Origin: Ignavibacteria bacterium
GTDB lineage: Bacteria; Bacteroidota; Ignavibacteria; Tepidaquicellales; OLB5
Assembly: GCA_020852705.1 (NCBI GenBank)
Contig: JADZAP010000009.1
Span: 1-64,000, forward strand
Length of the DNA stretch: 64,000 nt
Direction: 5' to 3'
Below, in pieces: positions 6,465 through 14,599 of the stretch (the stretch's first letter is position 1; every line of letters starts with the position of its first letter). Below the pieces are notes generated by a model that was not told the origin of the DNA, did no database searches, and saw only the letters and a program-made list of their open reading frames with translations. Position numbers and translations under genes: made by a program.

Positions 6465-8603
6465 ATGCAAAGTGGAATGAGGGCTTTTAAGCCTAAAGCA
6501 AGATTAATACAAATTCTCGGTGAGCATCTTATAAAGGATGCAACAGTTGGTATAGTTGAACTAGTAAAAAATAGTTATGATGCAGATGCCACATTGGTTG
6601 AGATAACAATGTCAAATTTAAACACAAGAGATGCACTTGTAACTATAAAAGACAATGGGACCGGCATGGATCTGGAAACGTTTCTTAATAAATGGATGAA
6701 CCCTGCAACAGGACACAAAGAAGAACAAAAGGGTAAAAACATAAGAACAAAAAAAGGAAGACTGCCCTTAGGTGAAAAGGGGGTTGGAAGATTTGCAGCA
6801 CAGCAAATAGGTGACAAATTAAGAATGATTACAAAAATAAAAGAATCGGTAAATGAATTATTAGTATCAATTAATTGGAAATTGTTTGAGGAAGCAGAGA
6901 AAAATTTGGAAGATGTTGAGGTTAGATATGAGGAACGGTTACCCGAGAGCTTTGATAATAACGAATCGGGAACAATACTTGAAATATTTGACATTAAAAA
7001 CAAAATTTCAGAAAGTGATATAAACAAAATCTCAAATAGTCTAAAAAGGATGAAGAGTCCTTTTAAGGGTGCGAAAGATTTTGATGTAATTTTTAAATTT
7101 ATTAATTGCCCTGATGAATATTACAAATATGAAAATTTAGAAGTTACAGATATTATTGATAAAGCACATTATAGTTTAGTTGGTTTAGTGGATTCAGGTG
7201 GGATGTTAGATTATGAATACCGTTTTAATGTACCAGGGGAAAAGCAAAATATTATTAAAGGAACTAGAGATTTAATAAAAGAATTTCGTTTGGACATAAG
7301 AAAACCAACTGTTTGTGGTAGTTTTTTTGTTAATTTTTACAATTATGATAAGTCACCTCATTGGTTACAAAAGGCTAACATTTCCAAACCCGATTTAGTT
7401 GAATTATGTGGTGTAAGTGTATACAGAGACGGTATCCGAATCTTACCTTACGGTGAAACAGGGGATGATTGGTTACAACTTGACAAAAGAAGAATTCAAG
7501 TACCAGCACAAAGAATAAGCAATGACACCATCATTGGTTTAGTAGAAATAAATCAAGTAGAAAATCGTTTACTTATCGATAAGACCAACAGAGAAGGGCT
7601 TAGAGAAAATATTGCATTTGAACAATTTAAACAGCTAGTTTTATCTTCTGTACGAGTTCTAGAAATAGAAAGATTAGTTGATAGGCCAGAAAAAGCAAAA
7701 AGAGAGAAAAAGAAAGATGAAGAGTTAAAAGATGAAGTTGAAAACATAAAAAAGCAGCTGTCAGACATTGCAAGTTTAATAAGCAAAAGTTCAGATGAGA
7801 AATTATCACAAAAAGCACATGTTGTTGAAGAAGTCGGAAAGAAAGTCGATGTTATAGAAAAAGAATATCAAGAAAGGCAGGAAGATTATAATAGAAGAAA
7901 CGAAACTCTTTTTAATCTTGCAGGAACAGGACTTGCAGCGGAAAGGTTCACTCATGAATTTGCCAGATTAATTGATGGGGCAACGAGAGCTTTCAACAGG
8001 TTACAAAACCAAATTGATATGCAGAATCCTAAAGTTCATAAAGAAATGGAAATTATAAAGCAAGCTTTAGAAGCACTTAAAAATGACATTCGTTTATTAG
8101 GTCCAATGTTTTATGTTAAGAGAGTTGCCAAAGAAAAAGAGTTAAGCATTAAGCAAATTATTGACAGCACAATCAATCTTCAGCACCATAGCCTACAAAA
8201 AGCAGACATTGATATTGAATTTAGTGGTAATAATTTTACAGTCATAATGAGTGAAGGTGCATGTATGCAAATTTTTAATAACATTATTGATAATTCAATT
8301 TACTGGCTTTCAAAGAAGACAGAAACTGACCAAAGGAAAATAAAATTTATTTTAGATGCATCTCATAAGACAGTTTATATATCTGATTCAGGCCCGGGGA
8401 TTCCGGAAAGAAACAAAGAAAAAATTTTCGAACCCTTCATTTCAACCAAAGGTGAAGATGGGAGAGGATTGGGATTATATATAGTAAAGGAAATTTTGGA
8501 AGAAAAAAAATGGGGCATCTATGTTGTTAACAAGGAAGATTATAAAGGCTTGCTGACCGGTGCTTCTTTTAAAGTAATATTCGAAACAATTAGCAGCCAA
8601 TAA
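6465..8603 (+). CDS. Dual-GHKL protein: Hsp90/MORC-like ATPase fused to a histidine kinase
   Basis: A 712-residue protein with two ATP-binding modules. The first, residues 1 to about 400, has the Hsp90/MutL/MORC-style motifs ELVKNSYDADA (32-42), DNGTGM (63-68) and GEKGVGRFA (103-111) plus a transducer-like region. A charged coiled coil spans about 403-480. The second is a histidine kinase: H-box with GLAAERFTHEF (H497 the likely phosphoacceptor), N-box around NNIIDNS (605-611), G1 DSGPGI (641-646) and G2 GRGLGLYIV. There is no membrane segment or PAS domain, so the sensing is cytoplasmic. A receiver-domain gene follows 31 bp downstream, so His-Asp phosphotransfer is likely. This resembles the MutL/MORC-type ATPases reported next to restriction systems, but the kinase half makes it special. 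Confidence 0.9.
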   Translation: MQSGMRAFKPKARLIQILGEHLIKDATVGIVELVKNSYDADATLVEITMSNLNTRDALVTIKDNGTGMDLETFLNKWMNPATGHKEEQKGKNIRTKKGRLPLGEKGVGRFAAQQIGDKLRMITKIKESVNELLVSINWKLFEEAEKNLEDVEVRYEERLPESFDNNESGTILEIFDIKNKISESDINKISNSLKRMKSPFKGAKDFDVIFKFINCPDEYYKYENLEVTDIIDKAHYSLVGLVDSGGMLDYEYRFNVPGEKQNIIKGTRDLIKEFRLDIRKPTVCGSFFVNFYNYDKSPHWLQKANISKPDLVELCGVSVYRDGIRILPYGETGDDWLQLDKRRIQVPAQRISNDTIIGLVEINQVENRLLIDKTNREGLRENIAFEQFKQLVLSSVRVLEIERLVDRPEKAKREKKKDEELKDEVENIKKQLSDIASLISKSSDEKLSQKAHVVEEVGKKVDVIEKEYQERQEDYNRRNETLFNLAGTGLAAERFTHEFARLIDGATRAFNRLQNQIDMQNPKVHKEMEIIKQALEALKNDIRLLGPMFYVKRVAKEKELSIKQIIDSTINLQHHSLQKADIDIEFSGNNFTVIMSEGACMQIFNNIIDNSIYWLSKKTETDQRKIKFILDASHKTVYISDSGPGIPERNKEKIFEPFISTKGEDGRGLGLYIVKEILEEKKWGIYVVNKEDYKGLLTGASFKVIFETISSQ

Positions 8604-8634
8604 AGCATTAATTACTTACCCCAAAGGAAAATAA

Positions 8635-9822
8635 ATGAGACGAATCTTATTTGTAGATGATGACGTAGAAATTCTTCGACAATTCGAAGAAGATTTCAAG
8701 AAAAATAACATCGAAGTTATAACATGTATAAATAGCGAGGAAGCTAATAATGCTGTTGAAAATGATATCCCCTTTGATGTTGTAATATTAGACTGGTTTT
8801 TTGAAGACCCTGATGATAGTATATTGAGCAGAACATTTTTAAATAAGCTTAACAACAAACACTTTAGACCAGTTTTTGTATTTACAAATAGACTTTCTGA
8901 TTATGAAAATACACCTGATGATGCAATACATTTCCCCAGAAATTTATTAAAGGGATTTTCGAAAGATATAGGTTATGAAACTTTGAAAGTGGAGATAGAA
9001 CAACTTCTCAAAAGAAATATTTCTCTTCAACTTGCATCCGCTTATAGAAATAAAATTTATAAAATTCTCGAGAAAGTTTTTTTTGAATTAAATGATTTGC
9101 CAAATGCAGATATTTCCATGGTTTTGAAAAAAGTAGTGGGTATTGGTGAGAACATTGATTGGAGTAGTGATTTAATTCTGAATTTAATACATCGTTCATT
9201 GTTATCAGATGATGAGTTCGTAATTTTTTTAAAGAGAATTATTGAGCAAGCTGGGAATATCAATGAGGGTATAAGTGAAACAGAAAGAAAAAAAATAGCC
9301 AACAAAGTATTATATTTTAAATCAAAATCAAACTATATAAGAAATGGGGACATTATAAAAATTAAAAATATAGAGGAGGATATAATCTTTTATGGAATTA
9401 TAGTTACACCTGATTGTGATTTAGAACAGAGTTATTCCCAATATATAGAAATTACTGAATTATGCTTGATTGATGATCCCAAACTTGGTTTAAATACAAG
9501 ACAAAAGGATAATATAAGGCAATTTAAACCAAGTCCATTTCATTTTTTCCCATCAATTGGAATTGGTGATGAATTAAAAGATTTTGTTGCGGTAATTAAA
9601 TCAAAAATAATTGTTCGTGAGTTGCCTCAACAATACCATCCCAAATATCCGAATGCATCAAAGAGACTACTTTACTCGGACAGATTTATTTTAAACGATA
9701 AGGGGGTCAAGCTTGAGATGATTTGTAGTAAATGTAATCCCTATAAAGCCGAATTTTTACAGAAACTGCATTCAAATAATAGCAGAGTGGGAATTCCAAA
9801 TATTAATGATCTAGTAATTTAA
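8635..9822 (+). CDS. Receiver-domain protein with novel C-terminal domain (partner of the dual-GHKL kinase)
   Basis: A 395-residue protein. The N-terminal receiver domain starts RRILFVDDD (acidic pocket D8-D10), has the phospho-acceptor D53 in VVILDWFF and a late lysine in LLKGF, though the usual spacing of the Thr/Ser and Lys is distorted. The remaining 270 residues match no output domain I know. It has a helical middle, then GIIVTPDCDLEQ (about 254-265), a motif with Asp/Cys/Asp that could bind metal or be catalytic, and a CSKC pair at 364-367. It has no recognisable DNA-binding helix-turn-helix, so it is probably an effector or adaptor rather than a transcription factor. Its 3' end overlaps the convergent vsr gene by 20 nt. 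Confidence 0.8.
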   Translation: MRRILFVDDDVEILRQFEEDFKKNNIEVITCINSEEANNAVENDIPFDVVILDWFFEDPDDSILSRTFLNKLNNKHFRPVFVFTNRLSDYENTPDDAIHFPRNLLKGFSKDIGYETLKVEIEQLLKRNISLQLASAYRNKIYKILEKVFFELNDLPNADISMVLKKVVGIGENIDWSSDLILNLIHRSLLSDDEFVIFLKRIIEQAGNINEGISETERKKIANKVLYFKSKSNYIRNGDIIKIKNIEEDIIFYGIIVTPDCDLEQSYSQYIEITELCLIDDPKLGLNTRQKDNIRQFKPSPFHFFPSIGIGDELKDFVAVIKSKIIVRELPQQYHPKYPNASKRLLYSDRFILNDKGVKLEMICSKCNPYKAEFLQKLHSNNSRVGIPNINDLVI

Positions 9823-10216
9823 GGTAATTTAATTTAGTTGCTTTCATATTTAGTTGAATTTTACATCCCCAAATATTAATAACTTTCCAGCCAAGTTTTT
9901 TTAAATCTCTTTTTGTTTTTTTATCTCTTGTTATATTTCCTTCAATTTTATCTTTCCACCATTTGGTTCTCGTTTTAGGTAATATAAAATACTTGCAGTT
10001 TTTATGTCCGTGCCAAAAACAACCGTTTACAAAAATAACAGTTTTATATTTCTTCAGCACAATATCGGGTTTTCCGGGCAGGGATTTATCGTGCAGGCGG
10101 AATCTGTAGCCCTGATTATGCAGCCAGCTCCTTACAATCATTTCAGGTTTTGTGTTTTTTGAGCGGATCCGGCTCATGTTATAGCTGCGCTGCTTTTTTG
10201 TGTGTACATCTGCCAT
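9803..10216 (-). CDS. vsr: Vsr very-short-patch mismatch endonuclease
   Basis: A 137-residue Vsr protein. It nicks 5' of the T in T:G mismatches that arise when 5-methylcytosine deaminates. If translation starts at the ATG giving MADVHTKKQRSYNMSRIRSK, the active-site residues fall at the E. coli numbers: E25, D51, F67-W68 (wedge), H69 and H71. That agreement is why I chose this start rather than the one 18 nt further upstream. It is on the opposite strand, convergent with the receiver gene and overlapping it by 20 nt, and serves the cytosine methyltransferase of the same island. Confidence 0.95.
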   Translation of the reverse strand: MADVHTKKQRSYNMSRIRSKNTKPEMIVRSWLHNQGYRFRLHDKSLPGKPDIVLKKYKTVIFVNGCFWHGHKNCKYFILPKTRTKWWKDKIEGNITRDKKTKRDLKKLGWKVINIWGCKIQLNMKATKLNYLKLLDH

Positions 10217-10431
10217 AAAGCAAAGATATAACAATAAATGTCAAATTTCAAAACAACTTTTAAATTATTTCAAATTCTACAGAATTACTTACTGACCACT
10301 AGGCAGCATTTTGACTTAATTATTTTGATTTTAATAAATAAAATAACTTTATATTTTGCCAAAGATTGTAAAAAACTATTATAAAATATTAAACCATCCA
10401 TAATATAATAAACAGGAAAACTGCAATAAAT

Positions 10432-11004
10432 ATGAAAACTACCAAGAGCAGCAAAAATAAATCCGAGCCGGAGCTTAATGATTTGCTTGCAGTGCTGAAG
10501 GAACGATTTGAAAAAAATTCAGACAGGCATAAGGGAATAACCTGGAATAGTGTTGCCGGAAGACTTAAAGCAAGCACAAAAAAACTTATAGCACTAGCGG
10601 AAATGGAGCGTACCGGAGGCGAGCCCGATGTTGTTGGCATTGATAAAAAATCAGGGGCGATATTATTTTATGACTGCTCAGCCGAAACACCTTCAGGCAG
10701 GCGAAGTCTGTGCTATGACCGTGAAGCACTTGATGGCAGAAAAGAACATAAACCCAAAAATTCCGCCTGTGATATGGCTTATGAGCTTGGCATTGAGCTA
10801 TTAACAGAAGATGAATACCTCGCATTGCAGCAAAGTGAGGAGTTTGACTTAAAAACCTCCAGTTGGGTATTAACCCCGCCGGATATACGTAAACTTGGCG
10901 GTGCAATTTTCTGTGACCGCAGGTTTGGACGTGTGTTTACTTATCATAATGGTGCCGAGAGTTATTATGCCTCCCGCGGCTTCCGAGGGAAACTATTGGT
11001 GTAG
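10432..11004 (+). CDS. DUF4256 family protein
   Basis: A 190-residue soluble protein of the DUF4256 family, recognised by GITWNSVAGRL, the run MERTGGEPDVVGIDK (about 58-72), and the stretch around CSAETPSGRRSLCYDREAL. The C-terminal part with WVLTPPDIRKLGGAIFCDRR is also conserved in the family. No biochemical role is known to me. It stands alone, between the vsr gene and a divergent-facing SMUG2-like glycosylase gene whose 3' end faces it. The family call is by recall of conserved strings, not by search. Confidence 0.8.
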   Translation: MKTTKSSKNKSEPELNDLLAVLKERFEKNSDRHKGITWNSVAGRLKASTKKLIALAEMERTGGEPDVVGIDKKSGAILFYDCSAETPSGRRSLCYDREALDGRKEHKPKNSACDMAYELGIELLTEDEYLALQQSEEFDLKTSSWVLTPPDIRKLGGAIFCDRRFGRVFTYHNGAESYYASRGFRGKLLV

Positions 11005-11047
11005 AGTATTAACTCATTACATCACAATTTCATGTTGCTTTAAATTT

Positions 11048-11731
11048 TTATTTAAGTAATGTGAGATATTTTGCTATGTATTCGTCTTTCTTCTTAAGGC
11101 GGTATTGCATAATAAAGCGCGGGTGGTCAAGAGGAATAATTTCTTTAAAGAACTTATGCTCATCATTTAACAGAGTGAGATGCTTAAAATTTTTGCCTGA
11201 GCCAAGGCACCAGCACTTATCTCTTTTAAAACCCAGCTTAAGATGTGATTTTATTGAGCTGATTATAAACCCTTTGGAGCTTTTAATAAGCTCGGGGCTA
11301 TCGTAATAATTGTAATTTTTTTGTTTACCGTATTTATCCATTGAAACAAATCCCAGCGGGCAGATGGAGTTTATGTAAAATCTGCTGTAGAATTTCTTAA
11401 CACCCCCGAATGCTGTGATCATATCATAAACAAATACACTAGAGAGCTCATGAGAGCTGAAGCCGTTAATACTGATTTTGCAGAACTCCGTAAGCCGCTT
11501 GGTATCGGTAAACGGCACACCTGTAACACCGGCACCATGGCGGCCTGGATTTATGCCAAGTATCATATAGCGTGGTTTTGTATCCCCGTAATATTTATTA
11601 TAAAAAAGCCGGGTTACACGTTTTATTTCATCGCCTGAAAACGGGTTCATAACACCAATGCCCTTTGGCAGAGGGGATGTATATTTAAGCGAATTATTAA
11701 ATGCCAGAATTTTTTGGGAGAGTGATGGCAT
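11048..11731 (-). CDS. SMUG2-type uracil-DNA glycosylase family protein (DUF4918)
   Basis: A 227-residue uracil-DNA glycosylase superfamily protein. Motif 1 is GINPGRHGAGVTGVPFTD (59-76), of SMUG type, with the Asn at 61; the C-terminal motif is DHPRF (202-206) in the place of the HPSP loop that inserts into DNA. It would excise uracil or related deaminated bases. It is convergent with the DUF4256 gene. Its nearness to Vsr and the cytosine methyltransferase is suggestive of shared deamination repair, but gene order alone does not show that. Confidence 0.82.
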   Translation of the reverse strand: MPSLSQKILAFNNSLKYTSPLPKGIGVMNPFSGDEIKRVTRLFYNKYYGDTKPRYMILGINPGRHGAGVTGVPFTDTKRLTEFCKISINGFSSHELSSVFVYDMITAFGGVKKFYSRFYINSICPLGFVSMDKYGKQKNYNYYDSPELIKSSKGFIISSIKSHLKLGFKRDKCWCLGSGKNFKHLTLLNDEHKFFKEIIPLDHPRFIMQYRLKKKDEYIAKYLTLLK

Positions 11732-11834
11732 AAAAATTTAATGAAATTAAAGAACAAAGATAATTTTAGTTAATTAAATTAAAAAGTCTTAAACATGCTA
11801 CAGCTAATATGTGATTTTAAAATATATTTGTGTG

Positions 11835-11884
11835 CAGCCCTTCGGCTTTGCTCTGAGGTGCCGTTCGACTCCGCTTAGGGCAAT
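11835..11884. repeat. Extragenic repeat with CGTTCGACTCCGCTTAGGG
   Basis: A GC-rich patch in an AT-rich gap, containing CAGCCCTTCGGCTTTG and then GCCGTTCGACTCCGCTTAGG. Variants of CTTCGACTCCGCTCAGGG are scattered in intergenic DNA of Bacteroidota and relatives, so this is probably a decayed member of that extragenic repeat family. Confidence 0.4.
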
Positions 11885-11985
11885 AATTAGTTACTATGTA
11901 AAACAACATACATAATTTTTCCGTGTATAATTTGCTTTGGTTGTGTATCTTTGTAATACAGGATCAAATAAATTTAATAAAATAT

Positions 11986-13653
11986 ATGAAAATAAACAGC
12001 TTTTTAAAGATTTTGCATTATTTACCTGCGGTTTTATTGTTAATGGGCACGCTTGGTGCACAAACAATTAATCAAAAACTGATAACCGGTATTCCGCATT
12101 ATAACGGAACAGTTGACGCTTACTCAATGAAGTATGATGCAGCATCAGGCGGGTGGATTTATAGTGCGTATGATACAGTATCAGCAAAATTCAGGGTAAT
12201 AACACCAAAAGGTACATCTGGTGAGTTTAATTATATCTCAAACTATAATGCACTCTTTGATAGCGAGGGTAACAGCTATGTAGTTGGAAGCAATAATATT
12301 ACAGATACATCATACAACTATTCAATATTAAAAAATAATGAAGTAATTGGAGTATATGATAATGTTGCTGATGGCTGGGTAATGAAAGATGACATACTTT
12401 ACTTTGCAGCTGGCGAGCAAAACAAGAGCTGTTTAATTGCATACGATACAAAAACAGGCAATATGAAAAAAGGTAAGTTATATGATGAAGTTAGACTTGC
12501 TAAAACTGAAGAGACATACACAGAAGGCGAGCCGATGGGATATGTAGGGTTCACCTCATCGGGATTGCCGTATTATATTGCTGTTTTAAACGATGAAGTA
12601 TTTTTGGTAATTGGCGATGAAGAACAGAAACATTACAGTGATATTACATGGTATGACCTGAAATTCAGTCAAAATGATGTGCCTGTATATATAGCTAAAT
12701 CACAAGGCAAGTTTTATTATATAAGGGGCAACACGTTTACAGTAAAAGGAAATGAAGAATATAAATCGTTTGACTGGGTTTACGGACCGATAAAATTTGA
12801 TAACCAAGGCACACCGCTGTATACAGGTCAGGATTCACTTGGAGAAAATAAATACCGCTCAACACTTATGCTGGGCAATGCGGCAATAACTACTGTAGAT
12901 GGTTATATTTATAATTATATGTTCACCCCTTCGGGAAAGATTGCATATATTGTCTCAAAGGAAACCGCAGACAAGGATGGTGAAAGCGGTTGGGAGTATT
13001 ACTTAGTTGTTGACGGTAAGAAAGACAAAGTTTACAGTTCCGTAAATAATCCTGTATTTAATAATGGCGGTGTAATGTACACCGCATCAGATAAAAACAA
13101 TAAATACTTTGTTGTAAGAAATGATAAGGTAATTTCTGAAAAGTTTGATTATATAAGTGATACTAAAATTCTTCCTTCAGGGGGAGTTTCTTATGTTGCA
13201 TCTAAGTACGGCAACTATGATAAACATATTCCCGATAAGTATTATGTATATATTAACGATGAAGAATTTGGTCCGTACAATATTATTAACACAGCTGACT
13301 GGAAAACAAGCGAACAGGTAATGATAAACGGTAATAACTATGCATTTATGGCAGGTGAGCTTACTGACCCGGTAAACTACACCTACAGATATACAATAGT
13401 TTCAAACAGCGGAAAGAGTAAAGAGTTTGATAATGTAGGTGACCTTAAATATGTAAACGGAAAGTTAGTTTATTTTGCAGGAAATATGAAAGGCAAAGGT
13501 ACTTATTTGTATGATTATGGGCTGTATGTTAACAACAAAAAACTTGGCGAAACTTATTCAGCTTATTCTGATGTAAATGTTAATAACGAAGGAACAATAA
13601 CATTTACAGCTTCTAATAACAATGAAATTTATTATGTAACTGCAAAGCCATAA
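11986..13653 (+). CDS. Secreted beta-rich repeat protein of unknown function
   Basis: A 555-residue protein with a Sec signal peptide (MKINSFLKILHYLPAVLLL then cleavage after LGAQ). I place the start at ATG 11986, because the longer frame upstream adds 21 residues ahead of an otherwise normal signal peptide. The mature part alternates short beta strands and turns with repeated patterns of the type Tyr-Val-x-Asn-Asp-x-x-x-Gly-Pro-Tyr, and looks like a propeller or WG-repeat-like fold. A TATCTTTG element at 11946-11953 fits the Bacteroidota minus-7 promoter consensus. No C-terminal sorting domain is visible. I do not recognise the family. Confidence 0.7.
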   Translation: MKINSFLKILHYLPAVLLLMGTLGAQTINQKLITGIPHYNGTVDAYSMKYDAASGGWIYSAYDTVSAKFRVITPKGTSGEFNYISNYNALFDSEGNSYVVGSNNITDTSYNYSILKNNEVIGVYDNVADGWVMKDDILYFAAGEQNKSCLIAYDTKTGNMKKGKLYDEVRLAKTEETYTEGEPMGYVGFTSSGLPYYIAVLNDEVFLVIGDEEQKHYSDITWYDLKFSQNDVPVYIAKSQGKFYYIRGNTFTVKGNEEYKSFDWVYGPIKFDNQGTPLYTGQDSLGENKYRSTLMLGNAAITTVDGYIYNYMFTPSGKIAYIVSKETADKDGESGWEYYLVVDGKKDKVYSSVNNPVFNNGGVMYTASDKNNKYFVVRNDKVISEKFDYISDTKILPSGGVSYVASKYGNYDKHIPDKYYVYINDEEFGPYNIINTADWKTSEQVMINGNNYAFMAGELTDPVNYTYRYTIVSNSGKSKEFDNVGDLKYVNGKLVYFAGNMKGKGTYLYDYGLYVNNKKLGETYSAYSDVNVNNEGTITFTASNNNEIYYVTAKP

Positions 13654-13685
13654 ATTTAAATATTAACATAATAGAATTTTATTTT

Positions 13686-13715
13686 AAATGCGGGTATGTA
13701 AATACCCGCATTTTT
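13686..13715. terminator. Bidirectional terminator between convergent genes
   Basis: AAATGCGGGTAT pairs with ATACCCGCATTT over a short GTAA-type loop and is flanked by T and A runs, so it can serve both the secreted-protein gene and the convergent crp-like gene. Confidence 0.85.
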
Positions 13716-13727
13716 ATTTAAAACTGC

Positions 13728-14417
13728 TTATTCTGAATATTGCTTAAGTTTTACAGCATCTGTTATTCTAATAACTTTGCCGTCAACTTCTATCATGCCT
13801 TCATCCTGCAGTTTTTTTAAAGTACGGGAAAGTGTTTCAGGAATTGTGCCAAGATAAGAAGAAAGGTCATTCTTGCTGATAGAGAGTGAAATTTTATTTT
13901 GCTCTTCAGATCGGCGCTCGTTAATAATATAACCTGCTACTCGTCTTGAAACATCTTTTAGCGTAAGCTCTTCAATATGATTATTAAGGTGCCTAAGGCG
14001 TTTTGCAAACCCGGCGCACATCTTAATACAGATTTTTGTATTACTTTCAAGCATTTCAAGAAACAGGCGGGCAGGAACTAAAACAACACGCGTATTATCT
14101 TCTATTGCCATTGCATTTGCGGGATAGCCAAAATTTCCCGAAAGCGTTCCGCTTAAATTTTCAAACAGCGGTACTTCGGCAAATGTATTGTTTGCTGTTA
14201 TAAGATGAAGAATATGTTCTTTTCCATCTTTGGATATTTTATATATCTTAACAAGACCGGCTGAATTGATATAAAAACCTTTATAAGGCTCGGTATCAAA
14301 AAAAATTATATCACCTTTATTAAAAGTTTTAACTTTTACAATTTTTGAAATCTTATCAAGCTCGTTATCATCAAGTCCGGAAAAAATGTAAACCTTTTTT
14401 AAGTTATCACTTGCCAT
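13728..14417 (-). CDS. Crp/Fnr-family transcriptional regulator
   Basis: A 229-residue regulator with an N-terminal cyclic-nucleotide-binding-type beta barrel (about 10-125), a long dimerisation helix (about 125-160) and a C-terminal winged helix-turn-helix, with SKNDLSSYLGTIPETLSRTL (about 181-200) as recognition region. The E-x-x-S-R pattern in the recognition helix predicts TTGAC/TTGAT-type half sites. It lacks the N-terminal cysteine cluster of O2-sensing Fnr, so it is more likely of the Dnr/NnrR or a ligand-free type. A perfect TTGAC-N4-GTCAA palindrome stands before the nos operon 28 kb away and is a reasonable target, by inference. Confidence 0.9.
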   Translation of the reverse strand: MASDNLKKVYIFSGLDDNELDKISKIVKVKTFNKGDIIFFDTEPYKGFYINSAGLVKIYKISKDGKEHILHLITANNTFAEVPLFENLSGTLSGNFGYPANAMAIEDNTRVVLVPARLFLEMLESNTKICIKMCAGFAKRLRHLNNHIEELTLKDVSRRVAGYIINERRSEEQNKISLSISKNDLSSYLGTIPETLSRTLKKLQDEGMIEVDGKVIRITDAVKLKQYSE

Positions 14418-14436
14418 TTATGGTATTTTAATTCCA

Positions 14437-14460
14437 ATTTACCGCAATATTACTGTAAAT
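14437..14460. promoter_or_regulatory. Imperfect inverted repeat upstream of the crp-like gene
   Basis: ATTTACCGCAAT and ATTACTGTAAAT form a 24-bp imperfect palindrome (10 of 12 positions), 20 bp upstream of the regulator start codon. It may be an autoregulatory operator, although the half sites differ from TTGAC. Confidence 0.35.
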
Positions 14461-14599
14461 TGAAAAAGAATCATTTATAAAATTACATAATAAATTCACA
14501 TTAAAAAATTCAGATTATTTGCCTGCATAAAATGCAAAAAATGGGATTTAGTTAAATATTGAATTATTAATAAATTATTTTGAAATTATAAGATAGTAT

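Noticed and set aside
2273-10216. Prophage or integrative element covering the defence island
   Set aside because: No integrase, structural phage gene or att-like repeat on the right side of vsr; only the left side has repeats.
11835-11884. Possible tRNA because of the GTTCGACTCC string
   Set aside because: No acceptor stem, D arm or anticodon arm can be folded around it. It fits a known type of extragenic repeat better.
13728-14417. O2-sensing Fnr
   Set aside because: The N-terminal cysteines needed for the 4Fe-4S cluster are absent, so only the broad Crp/Fnr family is called.
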